From Gemmatimonadota bacterium (GTDB lineage: Bacteria > Gemmatimonadota > Gemmatimonadetes > Longimicrobiales > Gaopeijiaceae), in contig JADFNK010000003.1 in NCBI GenBank assembly GCA_022563405.1, forward strand, positions 27,738 through 91,737: a DNA stretch of 64,000 bases. Reading direction: 5' to 3'. Shown here one piece after another: positions 53,199-62,354 of this stretch; the first letter of the stretch is position 1, and each line of letters opens with the position of its first letter. Made by a program: the position numbers and the translations under genes. The notes below the pieces were generated by a model. That model was not told where the DNA came from, did not search any database, and worked only from the letters and a program-made list of their open reading frames with translations.

Positions 53199-54064
53199 CA
53201 GCTTCCGTCCATGACCTGTCGAAGGAGCTGGAAATCATCCCACGTGGAACGGGTCCAGCCCGCATTCCTCAGCAGCGCGGCGGGGTGATACGTGACCACC
53301 AACGGCACGTCCTCGTAGGTGTACACCGAACCTCGGAGCTTCCCGAGCGGGCGGTTCGTCCCGGTGAGCAACTGCGCCGCGAAGGTACCAACAGCCAGAA
53401 TAACCTCTGGTGCAACCAAGGCAATCTGGCGTTTCAAAAAAGGTGAACAGAGCTCGATTTCGTCCGCCATGGGGTCACGATTTCCGGGCGGGCGGCACTT
53501 GAGGACGTTGCAGATGTAGACGGAATCCTTCCTCGAGAGATCCACCGACGCGAGCAGCAGATCCAAGAACTTGCCCGCCTGGCCCACGAAAGGCAGGCCG
53601 GTACGATCTTCGTTGGCGCCGGGTGCCTCCCCTACCACGATGAGGCGCGCCTGTGGATTTCCATCGGAAAAGACGACTCGAGTTCTGCCTTCGGCCAGCC
53701 GGCATCGTTGGCAACAGTCGGCTACCGACGCGAGCTCGGAGTATTCGAGGCCCGCGATATCGACCTGCGCTGCTGAGATCTCCACGTCATCAGGTTGGCT
53801 CGCGTCCGCGCGGGCAGTCCCGTGGTCGGGGGCACGAGCGGGCACGCCTCTCCGCTCCGCCTGGGCACCTCTGCGGGCCTCGCCACTGGCCTCACCACCG
53901 GCCTCACCACTGGCCTCGCCACTGGCTTGAGCACGGGCTTCATTGGCGGCCCGGAGAACTTGTTCCCGTGTGAGCCTTTCGAGGAAAATTTCGTCGAGGC
54001 CCAACTCCCCCCGCTGGCGCAGGAAACGTACGACGTCTCGAATGTTTCTCGGTTCGGTACTCAC
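53198..54064 (-). CDS. family-4 (iron-sulfur) uracil-DNA glycosylase
   Basis: A 288-residue protein. The catalytic part (residues 110-285) has CQRCRLAEGRTRVVF, LIVVGEAPGANEDRTGLPF, CNVLKCRPPGNRDP and LVVTYHPAALLR. The [4Fe-4S] cysteines are the CxxC pair plus those in LKCRPP and ELCSPF. It removes uracil from DNA. Residues 45-65 are a repetitive ASGEASGEAGGEASGEA linker from 12-base repeats. The start is GTG overlapping the coaBC stop by 4 bases. Confidence 0.94.
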   Translation of the reverse strand: MSTEPRNIRDVVRFLRQRGELGLDEIFLERLTREQVLRAANEARAQASGEASGEAGGEASGEARRGAQAERRGVPARAPDHGTARADASQPDDVEISAAQVDIAGLEYSELASVADCCQRCRLAEGRTRVVFSDGNPQARLIVVGEAPGANEDRTGLPFVGQAGKFLDLLLASVDLSRKDSVYICNVLKCRPPGNRDPMADEIELCSPFLKRQIALVAPEVILAVGTFAAQLLTGTNRPLGKLRGSVYTYEDVPLVVTYHPAALLRNAGWTRSTWDDFQLLRQVMDGS

Positions 54065-55383
54065 CCGTTGGGCTCCACGCCGGGCTCCGCTCGGGACTCC
54101 ACGTCGGGCTCCACGCCGGGCCCCGCGCCAGACTCCATGATCGTAGAGACGCGGTCGAGAATCACTTCCGCGACCTCGTCCTTGGCCAGGAGAGGAAGCT
54201 CCTCAGGCTCGCCGTCTGCCCCCAGCAGCACCACCCGGTTCGTGTCCACGTCGAATCCAGCGCCCTCCCCCTCCGCCTCATTGGCGACGATCATATCAAA
54301 ACCCTTGGCCTCGAGTTTTGCCCGGGCGTTTTCCACGAGGGATTCTGTCTCGAGAGCGAACCCGACCGAAACGGATCCGGTCTTGCGCACAGCGCGAGTC
54401 TCCCCCGCCACGTCTGGATTCTCAGCGAGCGTTAGGGTCATTTCCGGTCCTACCTCGGACCGCTTCAGCTTTTCTCCGGAGGGATTCGCCGGGCGGTAGT
54501 CCGCCACCGCCGAAGCAAAAACTGATACGTCCGCCTCCGGGAGGTGCTCCGAAACGCATTCGAGCATCTCCTGAGCGGTCTCGACCTCGAGCACCTCGAC
54601 GCCGTATGGGACCGGAAGAGACACGGGTCCCGCCACGACCTTCACGTCCGCTCCCCGTCGCCACGCCGCGGCTGCCAGGGCGAACCCCATCCGACCCGAG
54701 GATCGGTTGCTGATGAACCTCACAGGGTCGATCGCTTCGCGGGTGGGCCCTGCCGTGATGAGCACCTGCTTCCCCCGCAGTGGAGACGCATCGGACAGCG
54801 CGCGGCCGATCTCCTCGACGATCTCGTGCGGCTCGAGCATCCGCCCGGGGCCGCTTCCCTCGCCAGCAGCCAACGCGCCGGTTCCGGGGCCCGCTATACG
54901 GTAAGACAGCGCCTCCTCCAGGTGTCGGAGGTTGGCCTGCGTCTGCGCGTGGGAATACATCCGGTCGTTCATCGCCGGACAGATGAGAACCGGAGCCCTC
55001 GTGGCCAGCAACGTCGTGGTGAGCAGGTCGTCGGCCCGCCCATGGGCCGCCCGGGCAATGAGGTCGGCCGTCGCCGGCGCCACACACACGACGTCGGCCT
55101 CGGACCCGAGCTTGATGTGGAGCGCGGCTCCCTCGGTAGAAAACAGTTCGGTCGCCGTGGATCGACCCGTAACGGCATCGAACGAGAGAGGCTGGACGAA
55201 CCGTTGGGCCCCGCCGGTAAGAACCGCGTCGACCTCCGCGCCGAGCCGCGTCAGATCCCGGGCGAGCTGAACGGCCTTATAGGCGGCGACGCCCCCGGTG
55301 ACGCCGAGGACGATCCTCCGTCCCTCCCACGGGCGTCGGGGGTGAAGTACACGTCCCGGCATCGCTCCTCGCTGGGCCCGCAT
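54061..55383 (-). CDS. coaBC: bifunctional phosphopantothenoylcysteine decarboxylase/ligase CoaBC
   Basis: A 440-residue fusion normal for bacteria. The N-terminal flavin decarboxylase (CoaC) has LGVTGGVAAYKAVQLARDL, the PAMNDRMY motif and an active-site His. The C-terminal ligase (CoaB) has VLITAGPTREAIDPVRFISN and SSGRMGFALA. The last 25 residues are a Gly/Pro/Glu-rich repeat (GVEPDVESRAEPGVEPNG) beyond the family core. It carries out two steps of coenzyme A synthesis. rpoZ and gmk upstream are usual neighbours. Confidence 0.95.
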   Translation of the reverse strand: MRAQRGAMPGRVLHPRRPWEGRRIVLGVTGGVAAYKAVQLARDLTRLGAEVDAVLTGGAQRFVQPLSFDAVTGRSTATELFSTEGAALHIKLGSEADVVCVAPATADLIARAAHGRADDLLTTTLLATRAPVLICPAMNDRMYSHAQTQANLRHLEEALSYRIAGPGTGALAAGEGSGPGRMLEPHEIVEEIGRALSDASPLRGKQVLITAGPTREAIDPVRFISNRSSGRMGFALAAAAWRRGADVKVVAGPVSLPVPYGVEVLEVETAQEMLECVSEHLPEADVSVFASAVADYRPANPSGEKLKRSEVGPEMTLTLAENPDVAGETRAVRKTGSVSVGFALETESLVENARAKLEAKGFDMIVANEAEGEGAGFDVDTNRVVLLGADGEPEELPLLAKDEVAEVILDRVSTIMESGAGPGVEPDVESRAEPGVEPNG

Positions 55384-55426
55384 CCGGCCAACCGTTCCGC
55401 GTTATGTGGCCCGCTTACCTAGACTC

Positions 55427-55642
55427 TTAGTCTTCCCGGCGCCTGCGAGTGACCAGGCGAAACTCGATCTGACCCGAAACGAGGGCCTCGAGAGCCTTCG
55501 TGGTGAGTTTCTTCTCTTCCCCGAGGGGAAGGGTCTCTCTGGGCAGGGAATTGAGCTCCCGAGCATACTTCGCCGCCACGAGCACGCCGAGATACTTGCT
55601 CTGCGTGTGTTGGGCGGCCTCGTCGGGCGTGAATACGCGCAT
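55427..55642 (-). CDS. rpoZ: RNA polymerase omega subunit
   Basis: A 71-residue protein with the omega pattern: KYLGVLVAAKYARELNSLP, then LTTKALEALVSGQIEF and a basic-acidic end. It helps assemble RNA polymerase around beta-prime and is part of one ppGpp site in some bacteria. It lies between gmk and coaBC, the common order gmk-rpoZ-coaBC, which supports the call despite the short length. Confidence 0.88.
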   Translation of the reverse strand: MRVFTPDEAAQHTQSKYLGVLVAAKYARELNSLPRETLPLGEEKKLTTKALEALVSGQIEFRLVTRRRRED

Positions 55643-55688
55643 GATGAAGCTCCCTCTATGTGGTTATCTTACAGTCGCTTAGGTCGCG

Positions 55689-56357
55689 TCACTTTCTCGT
55701 GGAGTCCAAGTCATCCGCGAGAATCTGATCGATCTGGTGTTGAAGTTGGCGAATCCGGTCCGATAAGTCGATGGCCCGAGCCGCCCGACGGCCTTCGGCT
55801 ATTACGATAGACCAGACCTCGTTGATAGCCTGCTCGAGGTTCTCGTTGACGACGACGTAGTCGAATTTGGACGCCTGCTCCAGCTCGCCGCGGGCGTTCT
55901 CGATCCTCCGGGCCAAGGTATCTTCGCCCTCGGTGCCGCGATCCCGGAGCCGTTCCACCAGCGCGTCCGCCCCAGGCGGCAGCACAAACACGAGAACCGC
56001 GTCCGGAACGTGCTGTCGCATCTGCATGGCACCCTGAACGTCGACGTCCAGAATCAGGAAGAGCCCGTCGTCGAGAGCGCTCTCAACCGCCTTACGGGAC
56101 GTCCCGTACAGGTGGCCGTGCACCTCGGCCCATTCGACGAATTCGTCGGCCTCGATCATCGCCTGGAAGTCCTGCTCGGACAGGAAATGATAGTCGACGC
56201 CGTCCACCTCCTGGTCCCGAGCTGGCCGTGTCGTCGCGGAGACCGAAAAGACGACGTCCTCGTTGCGCTCCACCAAAGCTCTCGCGATCGTGGTTTTTCC
56301 AGCACCGCTGGGCGCGGACAACACGACCGGGCAGGTTCGGTGCACGGGCGAACTCAT
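55689..56357 (-). CDS. gmk: guanylate kinase
   Basis: A 222-residue kinase. It has VVLSAPSGAGKTTIARALV (P-loop), SVSATTRPARDQEVDGVDYH (GMP binding), FLILDVDVQGAMQMRQHVPD and FVLPPGADALVERLRDRG. It phosphorylates GMP to GDP. The C-terminal 25 residues are a charged helix. Its start overlaps the yicC stop by 4 bases. gmk directly after yicC is a standard arrangement. Confidence 0.97.
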   Translation of the reverse strand: MSSPVHRTCPVVLSAPSGAGKTTIARALVERNEDVVFSVSATTRPARDQEVDGVDYHFLSEQDFQAMIEADEFVEWAEVHGHLYGTSRKAVESALDDGLFLILDVDVQGAMQMRQHVPDAVLVFVLPPGADALVERLRDRGTEGEDTLARRIENARGELEQASKFDYVVVNENLEQAINEVWSIVIAEGRRAARAIDLSDRIRQLQHQIDQILADDLDSTRK

Positions 56358-57247
56358 TCGACGTTCTCCACCTGCTCCCGAAGGCGTTCGACGTCCTCCT
56401 TGAGAGCGACGGCGGTCTGCGAGATCTGTGCGTCGTTGGCCTTGGACCCGATCGTGTTGGCCTCCCGGTTCATCTCCTGGATGAGGAAACCCAGCCTCTT
56501 CCCGACGGGCTCGCTGGCATCGGCTTGCAGCGTCTCATGGAACAGTTCGACGTGGGAGCGGAATCGTACGACTTCTTCGTTGAGATCCCACTTCTCGGCG
56601 AGGTAGGCGATCTCCCTGGCCAAGCGGTCCTCGTCGACAGCATGGGTGTCCGTGAGCTCCGCCACCGCGGCCCGCAACCGATCGCGCTCGGCGACCAGGC
56701 GCTCCGGGGCCTGTGCCTCGACTCGGACGAGTGCCTCGTCGATGGCTTGTAGGTGTTCTTCCAAGTCCCGTTGGAGCCGGGCCCCCTCGGCCTCCCGCAG
56801 CTCCACCACTTCGGCGGCCGCGGCTTCGGTGAGCCTTCGGACCACCTCCCCCTCCACCTGGACCGACGCACTTCCCGGATCCGGAGCCCGGAAAATCTCG
56901 CCGAAACGGGAGATATGGGAGAGATCTACCGGAGCCTCGATGCCGAGCTCGCGCCGGAGCGTCTCGAGAAGCTCGCCGTACCGCTTCGCACGCTCCAGAT
57001 CCAGCTCAGGGAGCGTGTCATTCGCTTCCGTCGTATCCCGACCGATGGACAGCGTGTAGGTGACGTGGCCGCGACTCAGGAACGGCCTGAGCCAGGACTG
57101 GATGTCACCCTCGAGGCGATCGAACCCCGTGGGAGTGCGAATGTTGGCGTTGAAGAAGCGATGGTTGACGGTCTTGATCTCGACGCGCACGACGCCGGCC
57201 GCTGTCGCCTCCTCAGCCTCTCCGAAACCCGTCATGCTTCTGATCAT
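56354..57247 (-). CDS. YicC/YloC-family endoribonuclease
   Basis: A 297-residue protein with the family start IRSMTGFGEAEEAT and KTVNHRFFNANIRTP. It ends with GKRLGFLIQEMNREANTIGS and a helix to the C-terminus. Members have been shown to act as RNA endonucleases and to affect small RNA turnover. It is the first gene of a yicC-gmk-rpoZ-coaBC-udg-dnaB run. The stop of the outer membrane protein gene lies 16 bases upstream. Confidence 0.94.
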   Translation of the reverse strand: MIRSMTGFGEAEEATAAGVVRVEIKTVNHRFFNANIRTPTGFDRLEGDIQSWLRPFLSRGHVTYTLSIGRDTTEANDTLPELDLERAKRYGELLETLRRELGIEAPVDLSHISRFGEIFRAPDPGSASVQVEGEVVRRLTEAAAAEVVELREAEGARLQRDLEEHLQAIDEALVRVEAQAPERLVAERDRLRAAVAELTDTHAVDEDRLAREIAYLAEKWDLNEEVVRFRSHVELFHETLQADASEPVGKRLGFLIQEMNREANTIGSKANDAQISQTAVALKEDVERLREQVENVE

Positions 57248-57263
57248 CTGGGTTTCTCCGTCT

Positions 57264-59354
57264 CTAGTTGTTCATGGTCCAGCGTACACCGTACAGCGTC
57301 CGAGTTTGAGGCTGCTGACGGTCCGGGAAGTCGATGTTGTCGCTCTTGCGCCTGACGTTTTCCCAGCGGACGAAGATGTTGAGCGTGACGATCCGCACCT
57401 GAATATGGACGTACCACTCCTCGGAACGGCGCACCACGATGAGATCCGGGACGGCGGGATCCCCACCGGGCTCCAGAATTCCGAGGGGCATGGGGTCTCG
57501 GCGGGTCAAACCGAGTCCACCCCATAGTTCCAGGTTTCGCGATTCCTTGAAAATCCCATGATAGGTGAGCGCCCCGTCCCAGAGACGCCTCGGAAGGTAG
57601 GGGAGATCCTCATCCCACGCTTGGACCGCCCCCTCCAGCGTAAACCCCTGCCAGGGAAAGGGAATCGGTATGCTGGCCGTCGCCTCGAAGCCCATCCGGT
57701 CACCTCCCGGCGAGGAAATCCCTCCGGGGTCGAGAACGAGCCCGAGGGGTCGGATCGAATCCGCCTCCAACGACAGCCACGCTCCCGAGAGATAGATGCC
57801 TCGCCAGGAGAGCCTGCCGCCGGCTCGGATCCCGGTGCGGTTCGTGAAACGCGGACGCGGTCTTTCGACAGGGTCCGGCTGAAGCGGTGGGCCGAGCCTG
57901 AGAGACCGGAGGTAGGCTTCGTATTCCGAGACGAACGGCGCTCCAGTCTCCCCATCCTCATAGGAGGCGAACAACGAAAATCCCCAGCGGGGTACCGTTT
58001 CCAGCCTCACCCTCCAGGACGTGACGTACTGGTCGACCCAGCGTTCGACTCGCAGCGATCCATCCAGCGACGCAAACGGGGCTCGGGCGCCCCCGGCCGC
58101 TAGCTCGAGATTGGCACCCGGCACGCCGTGGCCCGAGAATTTGCGCGCAGTGCCCTGAGCCCACAGGTTTCCGACGGTGTACTTGGTCCGGAGTCCGAGC
58201 TGGGTACGACGGGTATCGAGACCACCGTAAATCGGGTCCTTTGGGCCGCCCGACAACGACGAAGCACCCCAATAGCCCTCCCCGATCAGCCCCTCGGCGA
58301 GACGCCACCGCGCTCGAACATTCCAGTCGTTCCGCGTCAGGCCGGTGACGAGGCCGGCGACCTCCGTGCGGGGGGCGAATCGCCTCATCTCCGCCACGAA
58401 GCCACCCCGATCCCCACGGGCGATCGAGTATCGGAGCGCGATACCGCTCAACGTACCACCCGCCGCCAAACCGGGTCCGCGTGTCTCCAAACGGTCGAAG
58501 GCGAGGGTGAACGACCCCTTGAAAACGTTGGGATGGACGAAGACCCCGCTGAGGAGATTGGTCCCCAGATCTCCAGTCCCTACGTGTATGAGGGTGGCGG
58601 GATCCGGTGACGTCGGCTCTCTGGTTCTGAGCTCGATGCGTAGCTCCCCCGGGTGTCGCTCCACTCGGACCTCATCCAAACCGGCGAGGCCGATTCGGGC
58701 CAGGTCGGGCACGCCCCCTTCGAGGGGGATCCACTCGAAGCCGTCCCAGAAGACCCGCACGCGGCCGCCTCCCGCGCCGAACGACATCACCGTGACCGGC
58801 GTCCCGTAGTCACCCCCTTTCAGCGTGATCACGCCGGGAATGAGGGCGACGAGCTCGGCCAGCGTGACCGCTCTGGTCGACAGGAGTGCGGCGCGATCCC
58901 ACGACCAGACCGCCAAGCCGTACGAGGGCCCCGGACCGGACGAGATCACCGGGAGTATCTTGGGTGCCACCTTGCCTGAATCGGCGAGGATCTCAAGAGA
59001 ATCAGCAAGAATGGCACTGGAATCGGCGAGGATCACGCTGGAGTCGGCGAGGATGGCAGTGGAATCAGCCTCCGCCAACCCGGGTGCCCGTCCCGTGGAG
59101 TCGGCCTCGGCCAGAACCGTATCCGGGGGTGGGCCCGCGATGCCCGGGATCTGCGCCACCACAGCGGAGGGGATGAAGGCCGCCGAAAGTATCACCGCGG
59201 TAAGGGCCCACGGCACGGCAAATAACGCCGCGGTCAAAAGTGAGATCGTGGTCCTGGCTGGTACTCCAACCGTGGTCGTGGCTGGCGCTCCAACGCAGAA
59301 CGCCCCGGCCTGGTGAGCCCGGAGCGAGAGAAATCCTCCGAGGCGTCCCTTCAC
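57264..59354 (-). CDS. TonB-receptor-like outer membrane protein
   Basis: About 696 residues. A long signal-like stretch (ISLLTAALFAVPWALTAVIL) is followed by a linker with a seven-residue ILADSSA-type tandem repeat. A plug-like domain comes next (LAELVALIPGVITLKGGDYG; GLDEVRVERHPGELRIELRT), then a beta-strand-rich barrel ending WENVRRKSDNIDFPDR and an aromatic/Asn end. I see no clear TonB box. Start is tentative: a GTG overlaps the pepA stop by 4 bases, and later GTGs are possible. Substrate unknown. Confidence 0.7.
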   Translation of the reverse strand: MKGRLGGFLSLRAHQAGAFCVGAPATTTVGVPARTTISLLTAALFAVPWALTAVILSAAFIPSAVVAQIPGIAGPPPDTVLAEADSTGRAPGLAEADSTAILADSSVILADSSAILADSLEILADSGKVAPKILPVISSGPGPSYGLAVWSWDRAALLSTRAVTLAELVALIPGVITLKGGDYGTPVTVMSFGAGGGRVRVFWDGFEWIPLEGGVPDLARIGLAGLDEVRVERHPGELRIELRTREPTSPDPATLIHVGTGDLGTNLLSGVFVHPNVFKGSFTLAFDRLETRGPGLAAGGTLSGIALRYSIARGDRGGFVAEMRRFAPRTEVAGLVTGLTRNDWNVRARWRLAEGLIGEGYWGASSLSGGPKDPIYGGLDTRRTQLGLRTKYTVGNLWAQGTARKFSGHGVPGANLELAAGGARAPFASLDGSLRVERWVDQYVTSWRVRLETVPRWGFSLFASYEDGETGAPFVSEYEAYLRSLRLGPPLQPDPVERPRPRFTNRTGIRAGGRLSWRGIYLSGAWLSLEADSIRPLGLVLDPGGISSPGGDRMGFEATASIPIPFPWQGFTLEGAVQAWDEDLPYLPRRLWDGALTYHGIFKESRNLELWGGLGLTRRDPMPLGILEPGGDPAVPDLIVVRRSEEWYVHIQVRIVTLNIFVRWENVRRKSDNIDFPDRQQPQTRTLYGVRWTMNN
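58978..59061 (-). repeat. 21-bp in-frame tandem repeat in the outer membrane protein gene
   Basis: Four diverged 21-base units (GAATCGGCGAGGATC-like) code for ILADSSV, ILADSSA, ILADSLE and ILADSGK. They lie just after the signal peptide, ahead of the plug domain, in what is probably a flexible periplasmic linker. Confidence 0.85.
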
Positions 59355-60862
59355 CCCGCTCGACTCCGCACCCAATCGACCAGAAGCCTCGTAGGGAATC
59401 CGGCGGCCCCTTTCCGCTGGTAGGAGAGCTTGCCCTCCCCGTAGGCCGTGCCCGCGATATCGAGGTGCGCCCAGCGACATTCCCCCACGAATTCCTTCAA
59501 GAAACAAGCCGCCGTTATACTCCCGCCTGCCCGGCCTCCGACGTTTACGAGGTCGGCGACCCGGCTATCGATCTGCCGCCGATAGTCGTCCCAGAGCGGG
59601 AGAGGCCAACAGCGCTCCCCGGACCGGTCTCCAGCCTCCCTCAATTCATCGACCAGGTCCTCATCCGTGCTGAACACACCCGCCGCGTGGTGACCCAATG
59701 CGATGACGATGGACCCCGTCAGCGTCGCACAGTCGACGATCACGGCCGGGTCGAAGGTCTGCGCGTAGGAGAGAGCGTCGGCGAGGATCAGGCGCCCCTC
59801 GGCATCGGTGTTCACCACCTCGATCGTCTTACCCTCCCGCGATCGGATGATGTCGCCCGGCTTCATGGCCCGGCCGTTGATGAGGTTCTCGGACGAGGGC
59901 ACGATCCCCACCACATTGAGCGGAACCTTCAACTCGCCGATGGCCTGCATCGCTCCGATGACGGCGGCGCCCCCGGACATGTCGAAGATCATGTCCTCCA
60001 TGCCGCTGGCCGGTTTGATCGAGATGCCGCCCGCATCGAACGTGAGCCCCTTCCCGACCAGGACCAGGGGCGCCTCGCCGTCGGGTCCCCCGTTGTGGCG
60101 CAACACGATCAGGCGCGGTTCCTGGTCCGATCCCTGAGCGACGGACAGGAGCGCGTACATACGCTCCGCCTCGAGCTCTTCGGGCCCCAGAACCGTGACC
60201 TCCAAGCCACACTCGCCGGCCATTCTCGACGCTTCATCGGCCAGATGCGAAGGTGTCGCGACGTTGCCCGGTCTCGACTGCAGGGTCCGGGCAAAGTTGG
60301 CGCCCCGTCCCACGGCGTCACCCACCTGGACCCCGGCCTCCGCCGCATCCAGATCCTCCGGATCGACCATCACCGCGAAGTCCGACACGTCGACGGGACC
60401 GTCGTCCTCATCCGGGCTCTTCATTTCCGTGAATCGCCAGGCCGCCAAGACGGCGCCTTCGGTGGCGGCCTGCGCCGCATCCGCGGACACATCCGATCCG
60501 AGATATGCGGTAAGGCCCGTGACCCCGACGGACTCCGCCGCCCGAACCGCATAGCCCGCAAAACGTCTTGCGGCCTCGAGGTCGAACTCCGACCGCTTCC
60601 CCGCTCCTAGAAGCAGCACACGCCTGGGTCCGCCGCCCTCCTTCAGATAGACAAAGGCGCTCTCGCCCGGCTTGTGTTTTAGATCTTCCGCTGGGCAAGT
60701 ACCGGCGATCACTTCTGAGAGACCGGCCGGCGCCAGGACCTCGGCCTTGTGGTCCCGGGTCTCGTCCTCGGACTCGTGAACGGGAAGGACGAGGAGCGGC
60801 GTGTCGTGGCTCACCGCTTCGATCGACGAAACATGCCCGACGTTCATGGGGTTCGCTCCCAC
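59351..60862 (-). CDS. pepA: leucyl aminopeptidase (M17)
   Basis: A 503-residue M17 peptidase. Residues 1-180 form the macro-like N-domain. The catalytic domain has LVGKGLTFDAGGISIKPA, MEDMIFDMSGGAAVIGAM and VVNTDAEGRLILADAL, which carry the Lys, Asp and Glu ligands for two metals. It trims N-terminal residues from peptides and sometimes binds DNA. The ATG at 60847 is an alternative start. It sits 13 bases downstream of icd. Confidence 0.96.
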   Translation of the reverse strand: MGANPMNVGHVSSIEAVSHDTPLLVLPVHESEDETRDHKAEVLAPAGLSEVIAGTCPAEDLKHKPGESAFVYLKEGGGPRRVLLLGAGKRSEFDLEAARRFAGYAVRAAESVGVTGLTAYLGSDVSADAAQAATEGAVLAAWRFTEMKSPDEDDGPVDVSDFAVMVDPEDLDAAEAGVQVGDAVGRGANFARTLQSRPGNVATPSHLADEASRMAGECGLEVTVLGPEELEAERMYALLSVAQGSDQEPRLIVLRHNGGPDGEAPLVLVGKGLTFDAGGISIKPASGMEDMIFDMSGGAAVIGAMQAIGELKVPLNVVGIVPSSENLINGRAMKPGDIIRSREGKTIEVVNTDAEGRLILADALSYAQTFDPAVIVDCATLTGSIVIALGHHAAGVFSTDEDLVDELREAGDRSGERCWPLPLWDDYRRQIDSRVADLVNVGGRAGGSITAACFLKEFVGECRWAHLDIAGTAYGEGKLSYQRKGAAGFPTRLLVDWVRSRAG

Positions 60863-60875
60863 CTGTTCGCTCCCA

Positions 60876-62111
60876 CTACATGTGCTCGATAACGGCCTGG
60901 CCGAACTCTGAGGTCTTCAGAAGCCGGGCACCGTCCATCTGGCGTTCGAGATCGTACGTGACCGTCTTGGCGCCCACCGCACCCTTCATGCCGCGTACTA
61001 CGGCCTCGGCGGCCTCGTTCCAGCCCATATGTTCCAGCATCATAACCGCCGACAGGATCAACGATCCCGGGTTCACTTTGTCCTGGTCCGAATACTTGGG
61101 CGCCGTACCGTGGGTTGCCTCGAAGAGCGCAATTTCGTCGCCCACGTTGGCGCCGGGCGCCATTCCCAATCCACCCACCTGGGCAGCACACGCATCCGAC
61201 AGGTAATCACCGTTCAGATTAGGGGTGACGAGGAGGTCGTACTCGTCCGGACGCAGCAAGACCTGCTGGAACATGGCGTCGGCGATGCGGTCGCCGATCA
61301 CGAGCTTCCCAGTCGGATCGGCCCCGTCCCACACGGCGGATTCGGCGATGGTGCTGTCCCCGAATTCGTCCGCGGCCACCTCGTACCCCCAGTCGCGGAA
61401 AGCGCCCTCGGTGAATTTCATGATGTTGCCCTTGTGGACGAGCGTGGCCGAGCGCCGGTTGCGGTCCAATGCGTACCGAATCGCGGCGGCCACATGGCGC
61501 TTCGTACCGAAGGGGCTGATCGGTTTGATCCCGATTCCGCTCTCCTCGCGAATGTTCGCACCCAGCTCTTCCACCAGGAACTTGCGCACCTTTTCCGCTT
61601 CAGGAGTACCGGAAGCCCACTCGATACCCGCGTAGACATCTTCCGTGTTCTCCCTGAAAATGATGACGTCGAGCTTCTCGGGCTCCTTCACGGGAGACGG
61701 AACACCCTCGATCCAACGGACCGGGCGGATGCAGGAGTAGAGATCGAGAACCTGCCGCAACGTCACGTTCAGCGAGCGAATCCCGCCGCCGACCGGCGTG
61801 GTGAGCGGCCCTTTGATGCCCACCTTGAACTCCCGAAGCGCCTCGAACGTTTCTTCTGGAATCCACTCGCCGGTCTCGATATTGGCTTTCTCGCCGGCGT
61901 AGATCTCCATCCAGGCGATTTGCCGGGCGTCCTGGTAGGCGTGCTCGACAGAGGCGTCAACAACGGACTGCGTGGCGCGCCAGATGTCGGGACCGATGCC
62001 GTCGCCTTCGATGAACGGGATGATCGGCCGATCCGGCACCACGCACTTGCCGCCCTCGATGGTGATCTTGTCTCCGTCTGCCGGTACCACTGCGTGTGTG
62101 TAGTTGGCCAA
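60876..62111 (-). CDS. icd: NADP-dependent isocitrate dehydrogenase
   Basis: About 411 residues. It has [33 protein letters not shown], the [12 protein letters not shown] loop, [18 protein letters not shown] and [19 protein letters not shown]. It oxidatively decarboxylates isocitrate in the citric acid cycle. A TTG with TGGAG 7 bases upstream gives a protein that lines up with the usual start; an ATG at 62255 would add 48 residues with poor coding character. It is divergent from the iron transporter. Confidence 0.93.
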   Translation of the reverse strand: MANYTHAVVPADGDKITIEGGKCVVPDRPIIPFIEGDGIGPDIWRATQSVVDASVEHAYQDARQIAWMEIYAGEKANIETGEWIPEETFEALREFKVGIKGPLTTPVGGGIRSLNVTLRQVLDLYSCIRPVRWIEGVPSPVKEPEKLDVIIFRENTEDVYAGIEWASGTPEAEKVRKFLVEELGANIREESGIGIKPISPFGTKRHVAAAIRYALDRNRRSATLVHKGNIMKFTEGAFRDWGYEVAADEFGDSTIAESAVWDGADPTGKLVIGDRIADAMFQQVLLRPDEYDLLVTPNLNGDYLSDACAAQVGGLGMAPGANVGDEIALFEATHGTAPKYSDQDKVNPGSLILSAVMMLEHMGWNEAAEAVVRGMKGAVGAKTVTYDLERQMDGARLLKTSEFGQAVIEHM

Positions 62112-62286
62112 AAAGCACTCCAGGGTGTTGCCGTAAATGTTCGGATTGTCGATGGGAAAGGGCTGGTAAGCCACGAAAGATACCCCGGGGGGAAGTGGGC
62201 GCCAATGGCCCGAAGGCAACGCTCGTGAGGATTGAGAGATCGGCCTCTCTTGCATGGATTGTCTGTCCAGTCGATCTTCTTGGTCG

Positions 62287-62311
62287 CTAGATGAGATTGG
62301 TTCTCAACTAG
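62287..62311. promoter_or_regulatory. Fur-box-like palindrome in front of fbpA
   Basis: A 25-base near-perfect palindrome (CTAGATGAGA, spacer TTGGT, TCTCAACTAG) with one mismatch. Its centre TGAGATTGGTTCTCA (62292-62306) fits the 7-1-7 Fur consensus at 11 of 14 arm positions. It lies 49 bases upstream of the iron-binding protein start and also faces icd. Iron-dependent repression of fbpA is inferred from site plus gene content. Confidence 0.7.
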
Positions 62312-62354
62312 CGGACGGACGGATACGGGCACATACCCATTGGGAGGTTTTTCG

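Noticed and set aside
59240..60610. 456-codon open frame on the plus strand
   Set aside because: Antisense to pepA and lacking any recognisable motif.
61029..62228. 399-codon open frame on the plus strand
   Set aside because: Antisense to icd; composition is that of a shadow frame.
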